Notes: generated by a model not told the origin, from the sequence alone. Shown: positions 19,022 to 28,765, counted from the stretch's first letter. The stretch: DNA of 64,000 bases from Sphingobium lignivorans (GCF_014203955.1 NZ_JACHKA010000001.1:3751001-3815000); one strand, 5' to 3'. Translations and numbers: made by a program.

Positions 19022-19390
19022 TTACTTCTTCTTGCCTGCGATCGGCTTGGCCTTGCCCTTGCGAGTGCGTGCATTGGTATGCGTGCGCTGGCCACGAACA
19101 GGAAGCCCCTTGCGATGACGCAGGCCGCGATAGCAGGCCAGGTCCATCAGGCGCTTGATGTTCATCGCGGTTTCGCGACGCAGATCGCCTTCCACCGTAT
19201 AGGTGGCATCGATGGCTTCGCGGATTTGCAGCACCTCAGCGTCGGACAGGTCCTGAACGCGACGGCTATGGTCGATGCCGAGCTTGTCGGCGATATCAAC
19301 GGCGGTCTTCGAACCGATGCCGTGGATGTAGGTGAGCGCGACGATCACGCGCTTGTTGGTGGGGATGTTAACTCCCGCAATACGTGCCAT
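19022..19390 (-). CDS. rpsM: 30S ribosomal protein S13
   Basis: S13 binds the head of 16S rRNA and bridges to the large subunit. The 122 residues start [15 protein letters not shown] and contain the helix-hairpin-helix [23 protein letters not shown] and a basic tail. It is the first gene of the separated rpsM-rpsK-rpoA-rplQ unit; upstream lie inserted glycosyltransferase genes instead of the usual secY/adk, so it probably has its own promoter. Confidence 0.97.
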   Translation of the reverse strand: MARIAGVNIPTNKRVIVALTYIHGIGSKTAVDIADKLGIDHSRRVQDLSDAEVLQIREAIDATYTVEGDLRRETAMNIKRLMDLACYRGLRHRKGLPVRGQRTHTNARTRKGKAKPIAGKKK

Positions 19391-19412
19391 TATCTGTAAA
19401 CTCCTGCTCCAC

Positions 19413-19434
19413 AGGGCGTTGTGGCAGACGCCCT
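19413..19434 (-). promoter_or_regulatory. Hairpin in the rpsM leader
   Basis: AGGGCGT (19413-19419) and ACGCCCT (19428-19434) pair perfectly around an 8-base loop in the untranslated leader of rpsM, about 22 bases before the start codon. Leaders of ribosomal operons often carry structures bound by one of the encoded proteins; whether this is such a site cannot be told. Confidence 0.4.
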
Positions 19435-19522
19435 ATCTCGTCGCTTGCTGCCCCGGGACGCAAAAAGGACGGCGGGCGCCATCACGCGCTGCCGTTTGAC
19501 CTCTCGTCTCGGGATCGGGGGG

Positions 19523-19550
19523 CGTTAACGTGAGTCGCCCTCGCTGTCAA
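19523..19550 (-). promoter_or_regulatory. Candidate promoter of rpsM-rpsK-rpoA-rplQ
   Basis: On the minus strand a consensus -35 TTGACA (19545-19550) is followed after 16-17 bases by a TTAACG / GTTAAC -10-like hexamer at 19523-19529. It lies about 135 bases upstream of the rpsM start and would restore expression where the ribosomal cluster is interrupted. Confidence 0.55.
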
Positions 19551-19670
19551 CGAACTTGTACCCGCGTCGCCCCGCTGCGCAGCCGGGCGGCCGATGGCCT
19601 TGCCGGATGAACCATGCTATCGCCACCCCTGCAAGTCCAGCCATCATCCAACGGGAGCTCTTGGCCCTGC

Positions 19671-20711
19671 ATGTCGTTTCCGGTCCGTCGCCTTCTCGGC
19701 AAGCTGCGTCCCCGCCCGCTCACCGCCGCAGCCGTCTCCTCCAGAATTCTCTGTCCACCCAGCGAGACCGCCACGCCGCCGGCCCTTCACCTGCCGGGGG
19801 ATTTCGACAATATCCTCGCCTTCATCGGCGCAGGCAAGCCGGAACTGGAGCGCCGCCGGACCTTCGGCGAGGCCTATCCCCATCTGCCGACCATCGAATA
19901 TGAACTGCGGGACGTGCGCATCGCGGGGGAATATCTCGCCTCACGCTGGCAGGTCGCCCGCTTTCCCACGAACCGGCCCGGCGGCGACTGGGGAGATGGC
20001 GGGCACCTGAAGGAAGCCTTCCTCTCCACCAATATCCTCTCAGGCAAGGAGTTCGGCCACTGGGTCCGGGATAGCCTCGTTTCGGAAATGCACGGCAACA
20101 GCCTCGGTCTGCGGAGCATTGGCCTCGCGCGGCAGCTCTGGGAACATGAACCCGGCTTCCGGGCACTGGGCGGGCTGGACTGCGACTATATGCGCACAGC
20201 CCGCGTCGACCGGCTCGTGTACGTCGACGATCGTGGCCTCAACTCATTCTGGGCGGAGCGTTTCCTCCAGCTGCGTGGACGCATGCGCGGCAATGTCGAC
20301 AAGTCGGTACCGTCCGCGGGCGCTCTGGTCTTCCTCGAACGGGGTGGTCAGGCCCGCACGCGCGACCCCACCAATCAGCCGCAGGTGCGCGCGGCGCTCG
20401 AAGCGATCGGCTTCCGCACGGTGACCGCCATCGACATGTCGGTGCACGAGATCGGGCAGGCGCTGCGCGACGCGAAGCTGATCGTCAGCGTGGAAGGCTC
20501 GCATCTCAACCATCTGCACTTCTTCGCTACCGACAAGGCGACAGTGCTGACCATCCAGGACCCGCGCCGCTATTATTCCTTCCACAAGAGCCTGATCGAC
20601 ATCTACGGCGAGCGGTTCGGCTTCCTTATCGGCCGTCCGGACCCCGGGCGGGAAGGCCGCTATTATGTGGAGCTGGACGATCTGCGGCGGCTGATCGACC
20701 TGGCCGCCTGA
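19671..20711 (+). CDS. Glycosyltransferase family 61-like protein (DUF563)
   Basis: A 346-residue protein resembling DUF563 / GT61 enzymes, which add sugars to capsules or other surface glycans. The C-terminal half shows family-like pieces: VFLERGG followed by an Arg, NQPQVRAALEAIGF, and SVEGSHLNHLHFF near residue 290, which matches the family's conserved 'G-x-H-x-x-N/L' region. It runs opposite to the ribosomal genes around it and converges with the next gene. The start at ATG 19671 is a choice; an in-frame ATG at 19614 would add 19 residues. It is an insertion in the adk-rpsM junction. Confidence 0.7.
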   Translation: MSFPVRRLLGKLRPRPLTAAAVSSRILCPPSETATPPALHLPGDFDNILAFIGAGKPELERRRTFGEAYPHLPTIEYELRDVRIAGEYLASRWQVARFPTNRPGGDWGDGGHLKEAFLSTNILSGKEFGHWVRDSLVSEMHGNSLGLRSIGLARQLWEHEPGFRALGGLDCDYMRTARVDRLVYVDDRGLNSFWAERFLQLRGRMRGNVDKSVPSAGALVFLERGGQARTRDPTNQPQVRAALEAIGFRTVTAIDMSVHEIGQALRDAKLIVSVEGSHLNHLHFFATDKATVLTIQDPRRYYSFHKSLIDIYGERFGFLIGRPDPGREGRYYVELDDLRRLIDLAA

Positions 20712-20717
20712 CGCGGA

Positions 20718-21902
20718 TCAGGATACGCCACCCGACAAGGTCGCGAGCATGGCGCCGAGCTTCGGGCCTGCCAGATAGTTCTTGACCGCTGCAAAGGCGC
20801 GATCAGCGATGGCCCGGCATTCCTCCGGCTGCGCCAGCATCCGCGCGATCGTCTCATCCAGGTCGGCAAGATCCCAGCGGACGGGCACATAGGTCTCGCC
20901 CGGCCGATAGATGTCGCAAAGGCATTCTAGATGGCTCATGTCCGGCTTGAGCAGCACGGCCCCCGTCAGCACCGCCTCAAGATCCCGCCAGCACAGTTCG
21001 CCGAAGCCGAAGGGGCTGAAGCAGAGCTGCGATCGCTCCATCTCCGCCATGAATTCGGCACGCGAGACCTTGCCTTCCCAGGCGATATCATAGCGGGTCG
21101 ACAGCTCGACCACCTTGTCGCGCGCCTGCTGGCGCATGGCGGCATACCAGTGAGTCCGCTCCCCCGCGCCGACGCGGCCAAGCGCATGTAAGCGCGCCGG
21201 CGCAACGGCAAAACGCGCATGGACATCGATGGTGCGTGGCCCCGCCGCAGGCGTTGACTTGCGGTCGAAACCCTTGAGCAACACGGGCGCGGTGGCAAAG
21301 CCCGGCGCCAGTACGAGCCGTTCGACGATGTCCGGCCGGCAGTCCCATGTCGGCCGATCGGGCACCAGCCCGAATGCCTCGCTGTAATAATCTTCCAGTG
21401 AGGTGTGCGTCTTCTGAGGAACGCGATAATAGTCGCGATCGAGCAGAAGCGCCTTCTTCGCGTAAAAACGGACATGGTCGCCGACGCGGTCCGCAAAGCG
21501 GACATCGGTCGGCGCGAACCAATCGAAATAGCTGATCGGCGCTCCAGGATTGGCGCGCCTCAGCCCATCGAGCACACGCTCGATTTCCCCATCCGCCAGC
21601 GCATAAGGCGACTGCACGAAAATGGCCGACGCGTCCTTGACCAGATGCTCGGCACCGAGAGCAGGATAGGGCGTCGTCCGGAAGACATAGCCCTGCTCCG
21701 CAAAGCGCGCTGCATAATGGTAAAAAGGATAGAATTGCGGCCAGGCGATCGGGTCGTCCACATGGACGAGCAGGATGCGCTTGTGGTCGCCTGCCGGGAA
21801 ACGGCGCGACAGCCACGAACGCAGCAGCGGCTTCATCGGCTCATAGCGACGACGGCCGTCGTCGAGCAGGGTGATGGCACTCGTGTCGATCAAAGCCGGC
21901 AT
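20718..21902 (-). CDS. Glycosyltransferase-like protein
   Basis: A 394-residue protein with two Rossmann-like halves. The C-terminal part has the acceptor/donor-site pattern CFSPFGFGELCWRDLEAVLTG, then LKPDMSHLE and YVPVRWDLADL, as in exostosin-like and GT-B glycosyltransferases that glycosylate surface polymers. It lies downstream of adk on the same strand (64 bases), so read-through from the spc genes is possible. Its 3' end is only 6 bases from the convergent GT61-like gene. No signal peptide. Confidence 0.68.
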   Translation of the reverse strand: MPALIDTSAITLLDDGRRRYEPMKPLLRSWLSRRFPAGDHKRILLVHVDDPIAWPQFYPFYHYAARFAEQGYVFRTTPYPALGAEHLVKDASAIFVQSPYALADGEIERVLDGLRRANPGAPISYFDWFAPTDVRFADRVGDHVRFYAKKALLLDRDYYRVPQKTHTSLEDYYSEAFGLVPDRPTWDCRPDIVERLVLAPGFATAPVLLKGFDRKSTPAAGPRTIDVHARFAVAPARLHALGRVGAGERTHWYAAMRQQARDKVVELSTRYDIAWEGKVSRAEFMAEMERSQLCFSPFGFGELCWRDLEAVLTGAVLLKPDMSHLECLCDIYRPGETYVPVRWDLADLDETIARMLAQPEECRAIADRAFAAVKNYLAGPKLGAMLATLSGGVS

Positions 21903-21965
21903 GCGCGCTCCGCCAGTCGCCTGCCTGGATCGGGAGGCTCGTGAGGTTTCTAGACGCCGGGGCGC

Positions 21966-22613
21966 CTAGCTGTCGAGGATCGAACCGATCGCCTGGCTGA
22001 CCTCGCCAATATCCGCCATGCCGTCGACGCGGCTGACGATTCCCCGCGCTTCGTAGATCGGCAGGATCGGCGCGGTCTTCGCGCGATATTCCGCCATGCG
22101 CGTGCGCACGGTTTCCTCATTGTCGTCGGGACGGCGCTTGAAGTCGCTCGAGCCGCATTTGTCGCATATGCCTGCGGCCTTGGGCAGCTTGTAGCGGTCA
22201 TGATAGCCTTCGCCGCAGCTCGCGCAGGTGAAGCGACCGGTGATCCGATCGACGAGGGCATCTTCGTCCACCTCCAGCTCGATCACATGATCGAGCTGCC
22301 GGTTCCGCTCCGCCAGCAGGGTATCGAGGCTTTCGGCCTGCGCCGCCGTGCGCGGATAGCCATCGAAGATGACCCCCGTGTTCGCGGAAAGCTGATCGAG
22401 CGCCTCGCCGATGATCCCGGAGACGATCTCGTCGGAAACAAGTTCACCCGCTTCCATCACGGCCTTGGCCTTGAGACCGACCGGCGTGCCGGCCTTGACC
22501 GCGGCGCGCAGCATGTCGCCCGTGGAAAGCTGGACCATGCCGCGCTCGGCGACGAGGCGTTGCGCCTGCGTCCCCTTGCCGGCGCCTGGCGGTCCAAGCA
22601 GGATGATGTTCAT
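21966..22613 (-). CDS. adk: Adenylate kinase, zinc-LID type
   Basis: Adk balances AMP, ADP and ATP. The 215-residue protein has the P-loop GPPGAGKGT (residues 7-15), the AMP-binding STGDMLRAAV and DGYPRT, and a long LID with four cysteines (Cys130, Cys133, Cys150, Cys153) arranged for a structural zinc. It directly follows secY by 55 bases, the usual order in many bacteria. Confidence 0.97.
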   Translation of the reverse strand: MNIILLGPPGAGKGTQAQRLVAERGMVQLSTGDMLRAAVKAGTPVGLKAKAVMEAGELVSDEIVSGIIGEALDQLSANTGVIFDGYPRTAAQAESLDTLLAERNRQLDHVIELEVDEDALVDRITGRFTCASCGEGYHDRYKLPKAAGICDKCGSSDFKRRPDDNEETVRTRMAEYRAKTAPILPIYEARGIVSRVDGMADIGEVSQAIGSILDS

Positions 22614-22668
22614 AGCATTCCCCCGATGTTTGCGCGCGCAGCCGGGCGAGACCCGGCCGGCCCGGTTC

Positions 22669-24036
22669 CTAGCGGATCTTGCCCTTCAGCCGGGCCTTCT
22701 TGATGAGATCGCGATACTGGTGCGCGATGAGGTGGCTCTGGATTTGGGTCACGGTGTCGACCGTCACGTTGACGACGATCAGCAGGCTGGTGCCGCCCAG
22801 ATAGAAAGGGATGCCCGCGCGCGCGATCAGGAACTCCGGAATGAGGCAGATCACCGCCAGATAAGCGGCACCGATCACGGTGATGCGCGTCAGCACATAA
22901 TCGAGATAGGTCTCGGTGTTCTTGCCGGGACGGATGCCCGGGATGAAGCCGCCATTGCGCTTCAGATTCTCCGCCGTTTCCTCGGGATTGAACACGACCG
23001 CCGTGTAGAAGAAGCAGAAGAACACGATGCCGAGGCCATAAAGGGCCATGTAGACCGGCGTGCCGTGCGAGAGATACTGGTTGACCGCCAGCACCGCGTC
23101 GCCCCACCCGCCGCTCGTTGCCTCCGCGCTCGCACCGGCGAACTGCGTGATGGTCAACGGCAGCAGCAGCAGCGACGAGGCGAAGATCGGCGGGATGACG
23201 CCGGCCGTGTTGATCTTGAGCGGCAGATGGCTGCGATCCGCCTGCATGATGCCCTGGCGGGTCTGGCGCTTGGGATACTGGATCAGCACCCGGCGCTGGG
23301 CCCGCTCCATGAAGCAGATGCCGGCGATGAGGCCGAGCGCGATGACGATGATGCCGATGATGAGCAGGCCCGAAATCGAGCCGGTGCGGCCCGATTCGAA
23401 GAGATTGGTCAGCGTCACCGGCAACTGCGCCACGATGCCCGCCATGATGATGAGCGACACGCCATTGCCGATGCCGCGGCTGGTGATCTGCTCGCCAAGC
23501 CACATGAGGAACATGGTGCCGCCGATCAGCGAGATGACCGCCGTCATGCGGAACAGCATGCCCGGATCGACCACGGCCTGTAGGCCGGACTGGGCGCCAT
23601 AATTTTCCAGGCCTACCGCGATGAAATAGCCCTGCACCGCGGTGAGGCCCACCGTGCCGTAACGCGTATACTGGTTCAGCTTCTTGCGCCCGGCTTCGCC
23701 TTCCTTCTTGATGGCGGAGAGCTTGGGCGAGAGCGAGGCGGCGAGCTGCACGACGATGGACGCCGTGATGTACGGCATCACGCCGAGCGCGATGAGGCTC
23801 ATGCGCTCCAGGCTACCGCCCGAGAAGGTGTTGAAGATGTCGAGAATGCCGCCCTGCGTCTGGCGATAGAGCTGGGCCAGCACCGTGGGGTCGACGCCCG
23901 GCAGCGGCACGAAGGACAAGAAGCGGAACACGATGAGCGCGCCGATGGTGAACCACAGACGCTTCTTGAGTTCCGTCGCCTGGCTGAAATTGGCGAGGCT
24001 CAGATTGGCTGCCATTTGGTCGGCGCGTGATGCCAT
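22669..24036 (-). CDS. secY: Protein translocase subunit SecY
   Basis: SecY is the channel of the Sec translocon. The 455-residue protein has about ten membrane spans and typical pieces: LPGVDPTVL, FSGGSLERMSLIALGVMPY, TSRGIGNGVSL, and YPKRQTRQG. The start at 24034-24036 (MASRADQMAAN) was chosen over a 47-residue upstream extension without similarity. It is followed by adk. Confidence 0.96.
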   Translation of the reverse strand: MASRADQMAANLSLANFSQATELKKRLWFTIGALIVFRFLSFVPLPGVDPTVLAQLYRQTQGGILDIFNTFSGGSLERMSLIALGVMPYITASIVVQLAASLSPKLSAIKKEGEAGRKKLNQYTRYGTVGLTAVQGYFIAVGLENYGAQSGLQAVVDPGMLFRMTAVISLIGGTMFLMWLGEQITSRGIGNGVSLIIMAGIVAQLPVTLTNLFESGRTGSISGLLIIGIIVIALGLIAGICFMERAQRRVLIQYPKRQTRQGIMQADRSHLPLKINTAGVIPPIFASSLLLLPLTITQFAGASAEATSGGWGDAVLAVNQYLSHGTPVYMALYGLGIVFFCFFYTAVVFNPEETAENLKRNGGFIPGIRPGKNTETYLDYVLTRITVIGAAYLAVICLIPEFLIARAGIPFYLGGTSLLIVVNVTVDTVTQIQSHLIAHQYRDLIKKARLKGKIR

Positions 24037-24239
24037 GATCGCTTGCAATCCTGAAAGCTGTTGCGCGCCTCTCCGGGAAAGGAAAGGCCGCGTAGTCCCT
24101 AGCCGTCCGAGCGGCCTCTGTCGAATACCGGATGCCCCATCACATCGTCGCCAATGCAATCGACCCCGCCCGCCCATATCGGCAGGAGGGGTCGGTTATG
24201 CAAGCTGGCAATCATGCGATTGAACCGGCCCGAAAACGA

Positions 24240-24722
24240 TTATTCGGCGTCTGCGAGCGTGGCCTTCGCCAGAATCTCGACCGTGCCGCCAGCCTTCTCG
24301 ACTGCCTCGACGGCCGATTTCGATGCGCCAGCCACGGCAAACTTGGCCTTGGTGGTCAGCGCGCCCTTGGCGAGCAGGCGCACGCCATGCTTGCCACCAC
24401 GCGAAATGCCGGCTGCGCGCAGCGCCGCCTGATCGATCACGGCGGCCGCATCCAGCTTGCCGGCGTCGATCGCCTTCTGGACCATGCCCAGGTTCACTTC
24501 AGCATAGTCCTTGCGGAAGATGTTGTTGAAGCCGCGCTTCGGGAGACGCATGTGAAGCGGCATCTGGCCGCCTTCGAAGCCGTTGATGCTGACGCCCGAG
24601 CGCGCCTTGGCGCCCTTCTGGCCGCGACCGGCGGTCTTGCCCTTGCCCGAGCCGATGCCACGGCCCACGCGCATCCGGCCCTTGCGGCTGCCGGCATTAT
24701 CCTGGAGTTCGTTCAGTTTCAT
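24240..24722 (-). CDS. rplO: 50S ribosomal protein L15
   Basis: The 160-residue protein starts [15 protein letters not shown] and holds the Gly-rich [18 protein letters not shown] and [17 protein letters not shown] of L15. A GTG three codons upstream is in frame but lacks a better ribosome site. It is separated from rpmD by an inserted acyltransferase gene on the opposite strand, so it may need its own promoter in the 24723-24990 spacer. Confidence 0.97.
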   Translation of the reverse strand: MKLNELQDNAGSRKGRMRVGRGIGSGKGKTAGRGQKGAKARSGVSINGFEGGQMPLHMRLPKRGFNNIFRKDYAEVNLGMVQKAIDAGKLDAAAVIDQAALRAAGISRGGKHGVRLLAKGALTTKAKFAVAGASKSAVEAVEKAGGTVEILAKATLADAE

Positions 24723-24990
24723 TATGTGCACTCGCTTTCGCTTTTGTCGCGCTGATAGGAAGGGATGGGCCCATAGCGGGGGAAAGGGGCTTTGTCACGC
24801 CCAAGATTGCGATGGCGCCGCTCTGCCCTTCCGAAGAATCCCTCATCTGATCGCCTTTGGGGATGACAGGCCGCCTGAAAGCTGAGCAGATGCGGAAGGC
24901 GGTTTTTTGTGCGAGCGCGAAGGGAGCGGGGATAGCACCGACGCGTAGAGAAACCGCACACATCGCGCAAGCGCCGAAAGGGGGCAACGC

Positions 24991-26052
24991 GTGGGACATG
25001 TGGGAACGGCCGACGATGGCGCCGAAGGGGGATTCGGCTCGATCGAAGAGATTCGCATTCTTGCGACGCTGCTGTTGGTGGCGCTTCATGTCGTGGGCTA
25101 TCCCGACGGGGGACTGCGACTCGCGCATCCCCATCCCCTCCGCTTCGTGGCCGACCTGCTGGGAAACTTCCGCATGCCGGCTTTCGCGTTCGTCGCAGGC
25201 TACATCTATTGCCTGCGTCCGCCCACGCAGGACAGTTTCGGCGCGTTCATGCTCGGCAAGCTGCGCCGCCTGGCCATCCCGGGCGCGATCGCGGCATTGA
25301 TCTTTGCGCTGGTGTCCAGTGCCATGCATCTGCACTTCGCGCTGCCTCCCGAGGCGCTCTGGGAGCCCCTGGTCTATCCCTATGCCCATTTCTGGTTTCT
25401 GCAGGCCATCCTCGTCCTGTTCGTTGTCATCGGGGGCGCCGATGTTGCGATGCAGCAGCGGGGGGCACTGCTTCTGTTCGTCATCACCACGATGGTCGCG
25501 GCCGGGCAGCCATCGCTGCCCACCCTGTTCTCCCTCGACAACGCAGCCGAGCTTGCCCCCTTCTTCACATGCGGCATGTGCTTCTACCGCTACCGCAAAT
25601 GGCTGAGGGCGCATGCGGGCCTGATCACCATCATCGCCGCCGCCGCCAGTCTGGCGACTGTGAGCATAGCGACCATCGACTATCTTCTCCATGCCGCACC
25701 CGCGCCAAGAAAGGATGTGATCCATTCGATGGCGCTCGGAATGAGCCTGTGCGCCCTCATCCTGCTGCACTGGCCGCACCACCCCTCGGCCCGCAAGCTC
25801 GGCATGTTCTGCTTCACCATCTATCTATATCATGTCTTCGGCACGGCGGCGGCCCGCATGGCCCTGCACGCCATGGGGATCACGTCGCTCATCGTGCATG
25901 TCCCGCTGGGACTTGCCATGGGATTGCTCGTACCGATCGCGTTGCATCTGGCGCTTGCGCCCTGGCCCCTGCCTGCTCAGCTGGTCCTCGGGCTCAGGCG
26001 CCGGACGCCGATCCCGGCTCCTGCCCCGATCACGATGCCATCAACGATGTAA
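24991..26052 (+). CDS. Acyltransferase 3 family membrane protein
   Basis: A 353-residue membrane protein with about ten hydrophobic helices, typical of the acyltransferase-3 / OafA family that O-acetylates or succinylates surface polysaccharides. The N-terminal motif EIRILATLLLVALHVVGY holds the conserved Arg and His, and NFRMPAFAFVAGYIY is the family's second signature. The start is a GTG with GGGGG six bases upstream. It lies on the opposite strand between rpmD and rplO, where ribosomal genes are normally adjacent. Confidence 0.85.
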   Translation: MGHVGTADDGAEGGFGSIEEIRILATLLLVALHVVGYPDGGLRLAHPHPLRFVADLLGNFRMPAFAFVAGYIYCLRPPTQDSFGAFMLGKLRRLAIPGAIAALIFALVSSAMHLHFALPPEALWEPLVYPYAHFWFLQAILVLFVVIGGADVAMQQRGALLLFVITTMVAAGQPSLPTLFSLDNAAELAPFFTCGMCFYRYRKWLRAHAGLITIIAAAASLATVSIATIDYLLHAAPAPRKDVIHSMALGMSLCALILLHWPHHPSARKLGMFCFTIYLYHVFGTAAARMALHAMGITSLIVHVPLGLAMGLLVPIALHLALAPWPLPAQLVLGLRRRTPIPAPAPITMPSTM

Positions 26053-26180
26053 TCGGCCTGGTCTGCCGTGCACGAGGCGCTCGCAAGTTCGCGAGCGTCT
26101 GAATGCAAACATGCGCGCCGCCCGGAAGCGACGCGCATGCGTGTCTGTCAGTGTGTCCGGTCGCGCGACCGGACCGCAAT

Positions 26181-26360
26181 TCAGCCTTCGATCACTTCCA
26201 CCATGTGGGGAAGCTTCCGGATCGCGCCACGAACCTCGGGCGTATCTTCCAGCTCGACGACGCGGTTCATCTTGCCGAGGCCGAGGCCGATCAGGATCTT
26301 CTCCTGATGAGCCGGACGGCGAATCGGCGACCCGATCTGCTTCAACTTGATCTTCGCCAT
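26181..26360 (-). CDS. rpmD: 50S ribosomal protein L30
   Basis: A 59-residue protein starting [16 protein letters not shown], with [20 protein letters not shown] in the middle and a short acidic end. This is the complete L30. It follows rpsE closely and is the last gene before the acyltransferase insertion. Confidence 0.96.
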   Translation of the reverse strand: MAKIKLKQIGSPIRRPAHQEKILIGLGLGKMNRVVELEDTPEVRGAIRKLPHMVEVIEG

Positions 26361-26365
26361 GTCAG

Positions 26366-27109
26366 TTACTCCGCAATCGCTTCGGCGTCGGCCGCCGCGA
26401 CCTCGGCTGAGGCACCGCCGCGCCGGAGCAGATCGGCGACCTTCTTGCCGCGGCGCTGCGCCACCGACTTCGGGCTGGTCTGCTCGGTCAGGGCAGCGAA
26501 CGTCGCCCGGATCATGTTGTAGGGATTGGACGTGCCGACCGACTTGGTCACCACGTCGGCAACGCCAAGGCTCTCGAACACAGCGCGCATCGGACCGCCG
26601 GCGATGATGCCGGTGCCCGGAGGCGCCGTACGAACGGTGACCTTGCCGGCGCCGAAATGACCACGGCCATCATGATGGAGCGTGCGCCCCTCCTTGAGGG
26701 GCACGCGGACCATTGCCTTCTTGGCAGCAGCCGTTGCCTTGCTGATCGCCTCGGGCACCTCGCGGGCCTTGCCATGGCCGAAGCCGACACGGCCCTTGCC
26801 ATCGCCCACGACGACCAGTGCAGCGAAGCCGAAGCGCTTGCCGCCCTTTACCGTCTTGGAAACACGATTGATGTGGACGAGCTTCTCGACGAACTCCTCG
26901 CCACCATCCTCGTCATTGCCCCGACCGCGACGATCGTCGCGACGGCCACGGCCGCCACGATCCCGATCGCCACCGCCACGACCGCCACGGCCGCGACGCT
27001 GCTGCTGCGTTTCAGCGGCAACACCCGTCACTTCCTGCGGAGTGGTCTCGGGAGCGAGAACAGCCTGGGGCTGGTTGCCCTCACCGGTGGTGTTTTCGTC
27101 TGCCATCAT
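26366..27109 (-). CDS. rpsE: 30S ribosomal protein S5 with RG-rich N-terminal extension
   Basis: S5 shapes decoding accuracy and the mRNA entry site. The 247-residue protein has the S5 core from about residue 73 ([51 protein letters not shown]). The first 70 residues are an extension rich in Gln, Pro and then Arg/Gly/Asp ([18 protein letters not shown]). E. coli S5 has 167 residues. The ATG overlaps the rplR stop (TGATG), with GGAG five bases upstream. A second ATG follows immediately. Confidence 0.96.
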   Translation of the reverse strand: MMADENTTGEGNQPQAVLAPETTPQEVTGVAAETQQQRRGRGGRGGGDRDRGGRGRRDDRRGRGNDEDGGEEFVEKLVHINRVSKTVKGGKRFGFAALVVVGDGKGRVGFGHGKAREVPEAISKATAAAKKAMVRVPLKEGRTLHHDGRGHFGAGKVTVRTAPPGTGIIAGGPMRAVFESLGVADVVTKSVGTSNPYNMIRATFAALTEQTSPKSVAQRRGKKVADLLRRGGASAEVAAADAEAIAE

Positions 27110-27474
27110 CAGAACTCCAGTCCGCCTTCACGGGCGGCGTCGGCCAGCGCTTTCACGCGGCCATGAAAGAGGAAGCCACCGCGATCGAACACGACCTTGG
27201 TGACACCAGCCTTGGTCGCCGCCTCGGCGACACGCTTGCCGACATCGGCAGCAGCCTCGGCAGTCGCGCCGGTCTTGCCCAGGGCCTTGGAGCCGACGTC
27301 CTTGTCCAGGGTCGAAGCCGAGGCGACGGTCTTGCCGGCCGCGTCGTCGATGACCTGGGCGTAGATGTGACGGCCCGAGCGATGGACGCTGAGACGGGGC
27401 TTGCCGCCGGCGCGCGCCTTGATCGCGGTGCGGACGCGGCGCGTACGCCGGTCGAAGAGAGAGAGTTTCGCCAT
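27109..27474 (-). CDS. rplR: 50S ribosomal protein L18
   Basis: L18 binds 5S rRNA. The 121 residues include [36 protein letters not shown] and [20 protein letters not shown]. It overlaps rpsE by one base, indicating coupled translation. Confidence 0.97.
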   Translation of the reverse strand: MAKLSLFDRRTRRVRTAIKARAGGKPRLSVHRSGRHIYAQVIDDAAGKTVASASTLDKDVGSKALGKTGATAEAAADVGKRVAEAATKAGVTKVVFDRGGFLFHGRVKALADAAREGGLEF

Positions 27475-27477
27475 GGC

Positions 27478-28011
27478 TTACTTCTTCTTGCCTTCTTTGC
27501 GGAAGATAAACTCGCCGTCATACTTGATGCCCTTGCCCTTGTAGGGCTCGGGCTTGCGCCAACGCCGGATCTCGGCGGCCACCTGGCCGACCTTCTGCTT
27601 GTCGATTCCGCTGATCTCGACCGTCGTGTTGTCCGGGGTCTTGATCTCGATGCCCTCGGGCACCGGGAAATCGACGTCATGGCTGTAGCCAAGCTGCAGC
27701 TTGAGGTTCTTGCCCTGGGCATTGGCACGATAGCCAACGCCGGTGATCAGCAGCTTCTTGGAGAAGCCCTCGGTCACGCCGGTGACGAGGTTCTGCACGA
27801 GGGTGCGCTGCATGCCCCAGAAAGCGCGAGCGGCCTTGGTGGCGTTGCCCGGCTTCACGGAAATGGCGCCGTCCTCGAGCGTGTAGCTGATCTCGTCACG
27901 CAGAGCCATGGCGAGCGTGCCTTTGGGGCCCTTCACCGAGAGCTGTCCGCCCTCGATCGTCGCGGTCACACCCGAAGGGATGGTAACCGGCTTCTTGCCG
28001 ATGCGGCTCAT
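27478..28011 (-). CDS. rplF: 50S ribosomal protein L6
   Basis: A 177-residue protein with the two-domain L6 fold: [15 protein letters not shown] at the start, and the signature [20 protein letters not shown] at the end. Three bases separate it from rplR and its start overlaps the rpsH stop by one base. Confidence 0.97.
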   Translation of the reverse strand: MSRIGKKPVTIPSGVTATIEGGQLSVKGPKGTLAMALRDEISYTLEDGAISVKPGNATKAARAFWGMQRTLVQNLVTGVTEGFSKKLLITGVGYRANAQGKNLKLQLGYSHDVDFPVPEGIEIKTPDNTTVEISGIDKQKVGQVAAEIRRWRKPEPYKGKGIKYDGEFIFRKEGKKK

Positions 28012-28406
28012 CAGAACACCTCCGCCAGCACTTCGCCGCCGACATTCTGGGCACGCGCTTCGGTATCCGAAAGCACGCCCCGGGGCGTCGAGACGATGGT
28101 GATACCAAGGCCGTTGCGGACCACCGGAAGCTCCTTGGAGCCCGAATAGACGCGCCGGCCCGGCTTCGAGACGCGCGCCACATGCTTGATCGCGGGTTCG
28201 CCCTCGAAATACTTCAGTTCGATACGCAGGCCAGGATGGCCGGCCAGCGCTTCTTCCGAATAGCCACGGATATAGCCTTCGCGCTGAAGAACATCGAGCA
28301 CGCGGGCACGCAGCTTGGAGGCCGGGGAGACGACGCTATCCTTGCGCGCCTGCTGGCCATTGCGGATGCGGGTGAGCATATCACCCAAGGGATCGGTCAA
28401 TGCCAT
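28011..28406 (-). CDS. rpsH: 30S ribosomal protein S8
   Basis: S8 is an early binder of the 16S central domain and, in E. coli, represses the spc operon. The 131 residues start [18 protein letters not shown] and end with the family motif [16 protein letters not shown]. Confidence 0.97.
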   Translation of the reverse strand: MALTDPLGDMLTRIRNGQQARKDSVVSPASKLRARVLDVLQREGYIRGYSEEALAGHPGLRIELKYFEGEPAIKHVARVSKPGRRVYSGSKELPVVRNGLGITIVSTPRGVLSDTEARAQNVGGEVLAEVF

Positions 28407-28418
28407 CGCTTCTATTCC

Positions 28419-28724
28419 TTACCAGCTCGACTTGGTGACGCCGGGGATCAGGCCCTTGTTGGCCAGATCACGCAGCTGGACACGGCAAAGCCGGAACTTG
28501 CGATAATAAGCGCGCGGACGGCCGGTCAGCTCGCAGCGGTTGCGCACGCGCGTCGGATTTGCGTTGCGCGGAATCTCCGCCAGCTTCAGGCGGGCAAACA
28601 GCCGCTCGGTATCGTCGAGCGACGTGTCGTTCGCGACGGCCTTGAGCTTCGCATATTTGCCGGCATACTTCTTCACCAGCTTCTTGCGGCGCTCGTTCTT
28701 GTTGATCGAACTCAGTTTCGCCAT
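28419..28724 (-). CDS. rpsN: 30S ribosomal protein S14 (zinc-free form)
   Basis: A 101-residue long-form S14 with [20 protein letters not shown] and [15 protein letters not shown]. It lacks the CxxC pairs of the short zinc form, so it does not depend on zinc. Confidence 0.97.
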   Translation of the reverse strand: MAKLSSINKNERRKKLVKKYAGKYAKLKAVANDTSLDDTERLFARLKLAEIPRNANPTRVRNRCELTGRPRAYYRKFRLCRVQLRDLANKGLIPGVTKSSW

Positions 28725-28765
28725 GGACTTAAGCTCTCTTCCTTAGAAATTGGATCCGGCCACGC

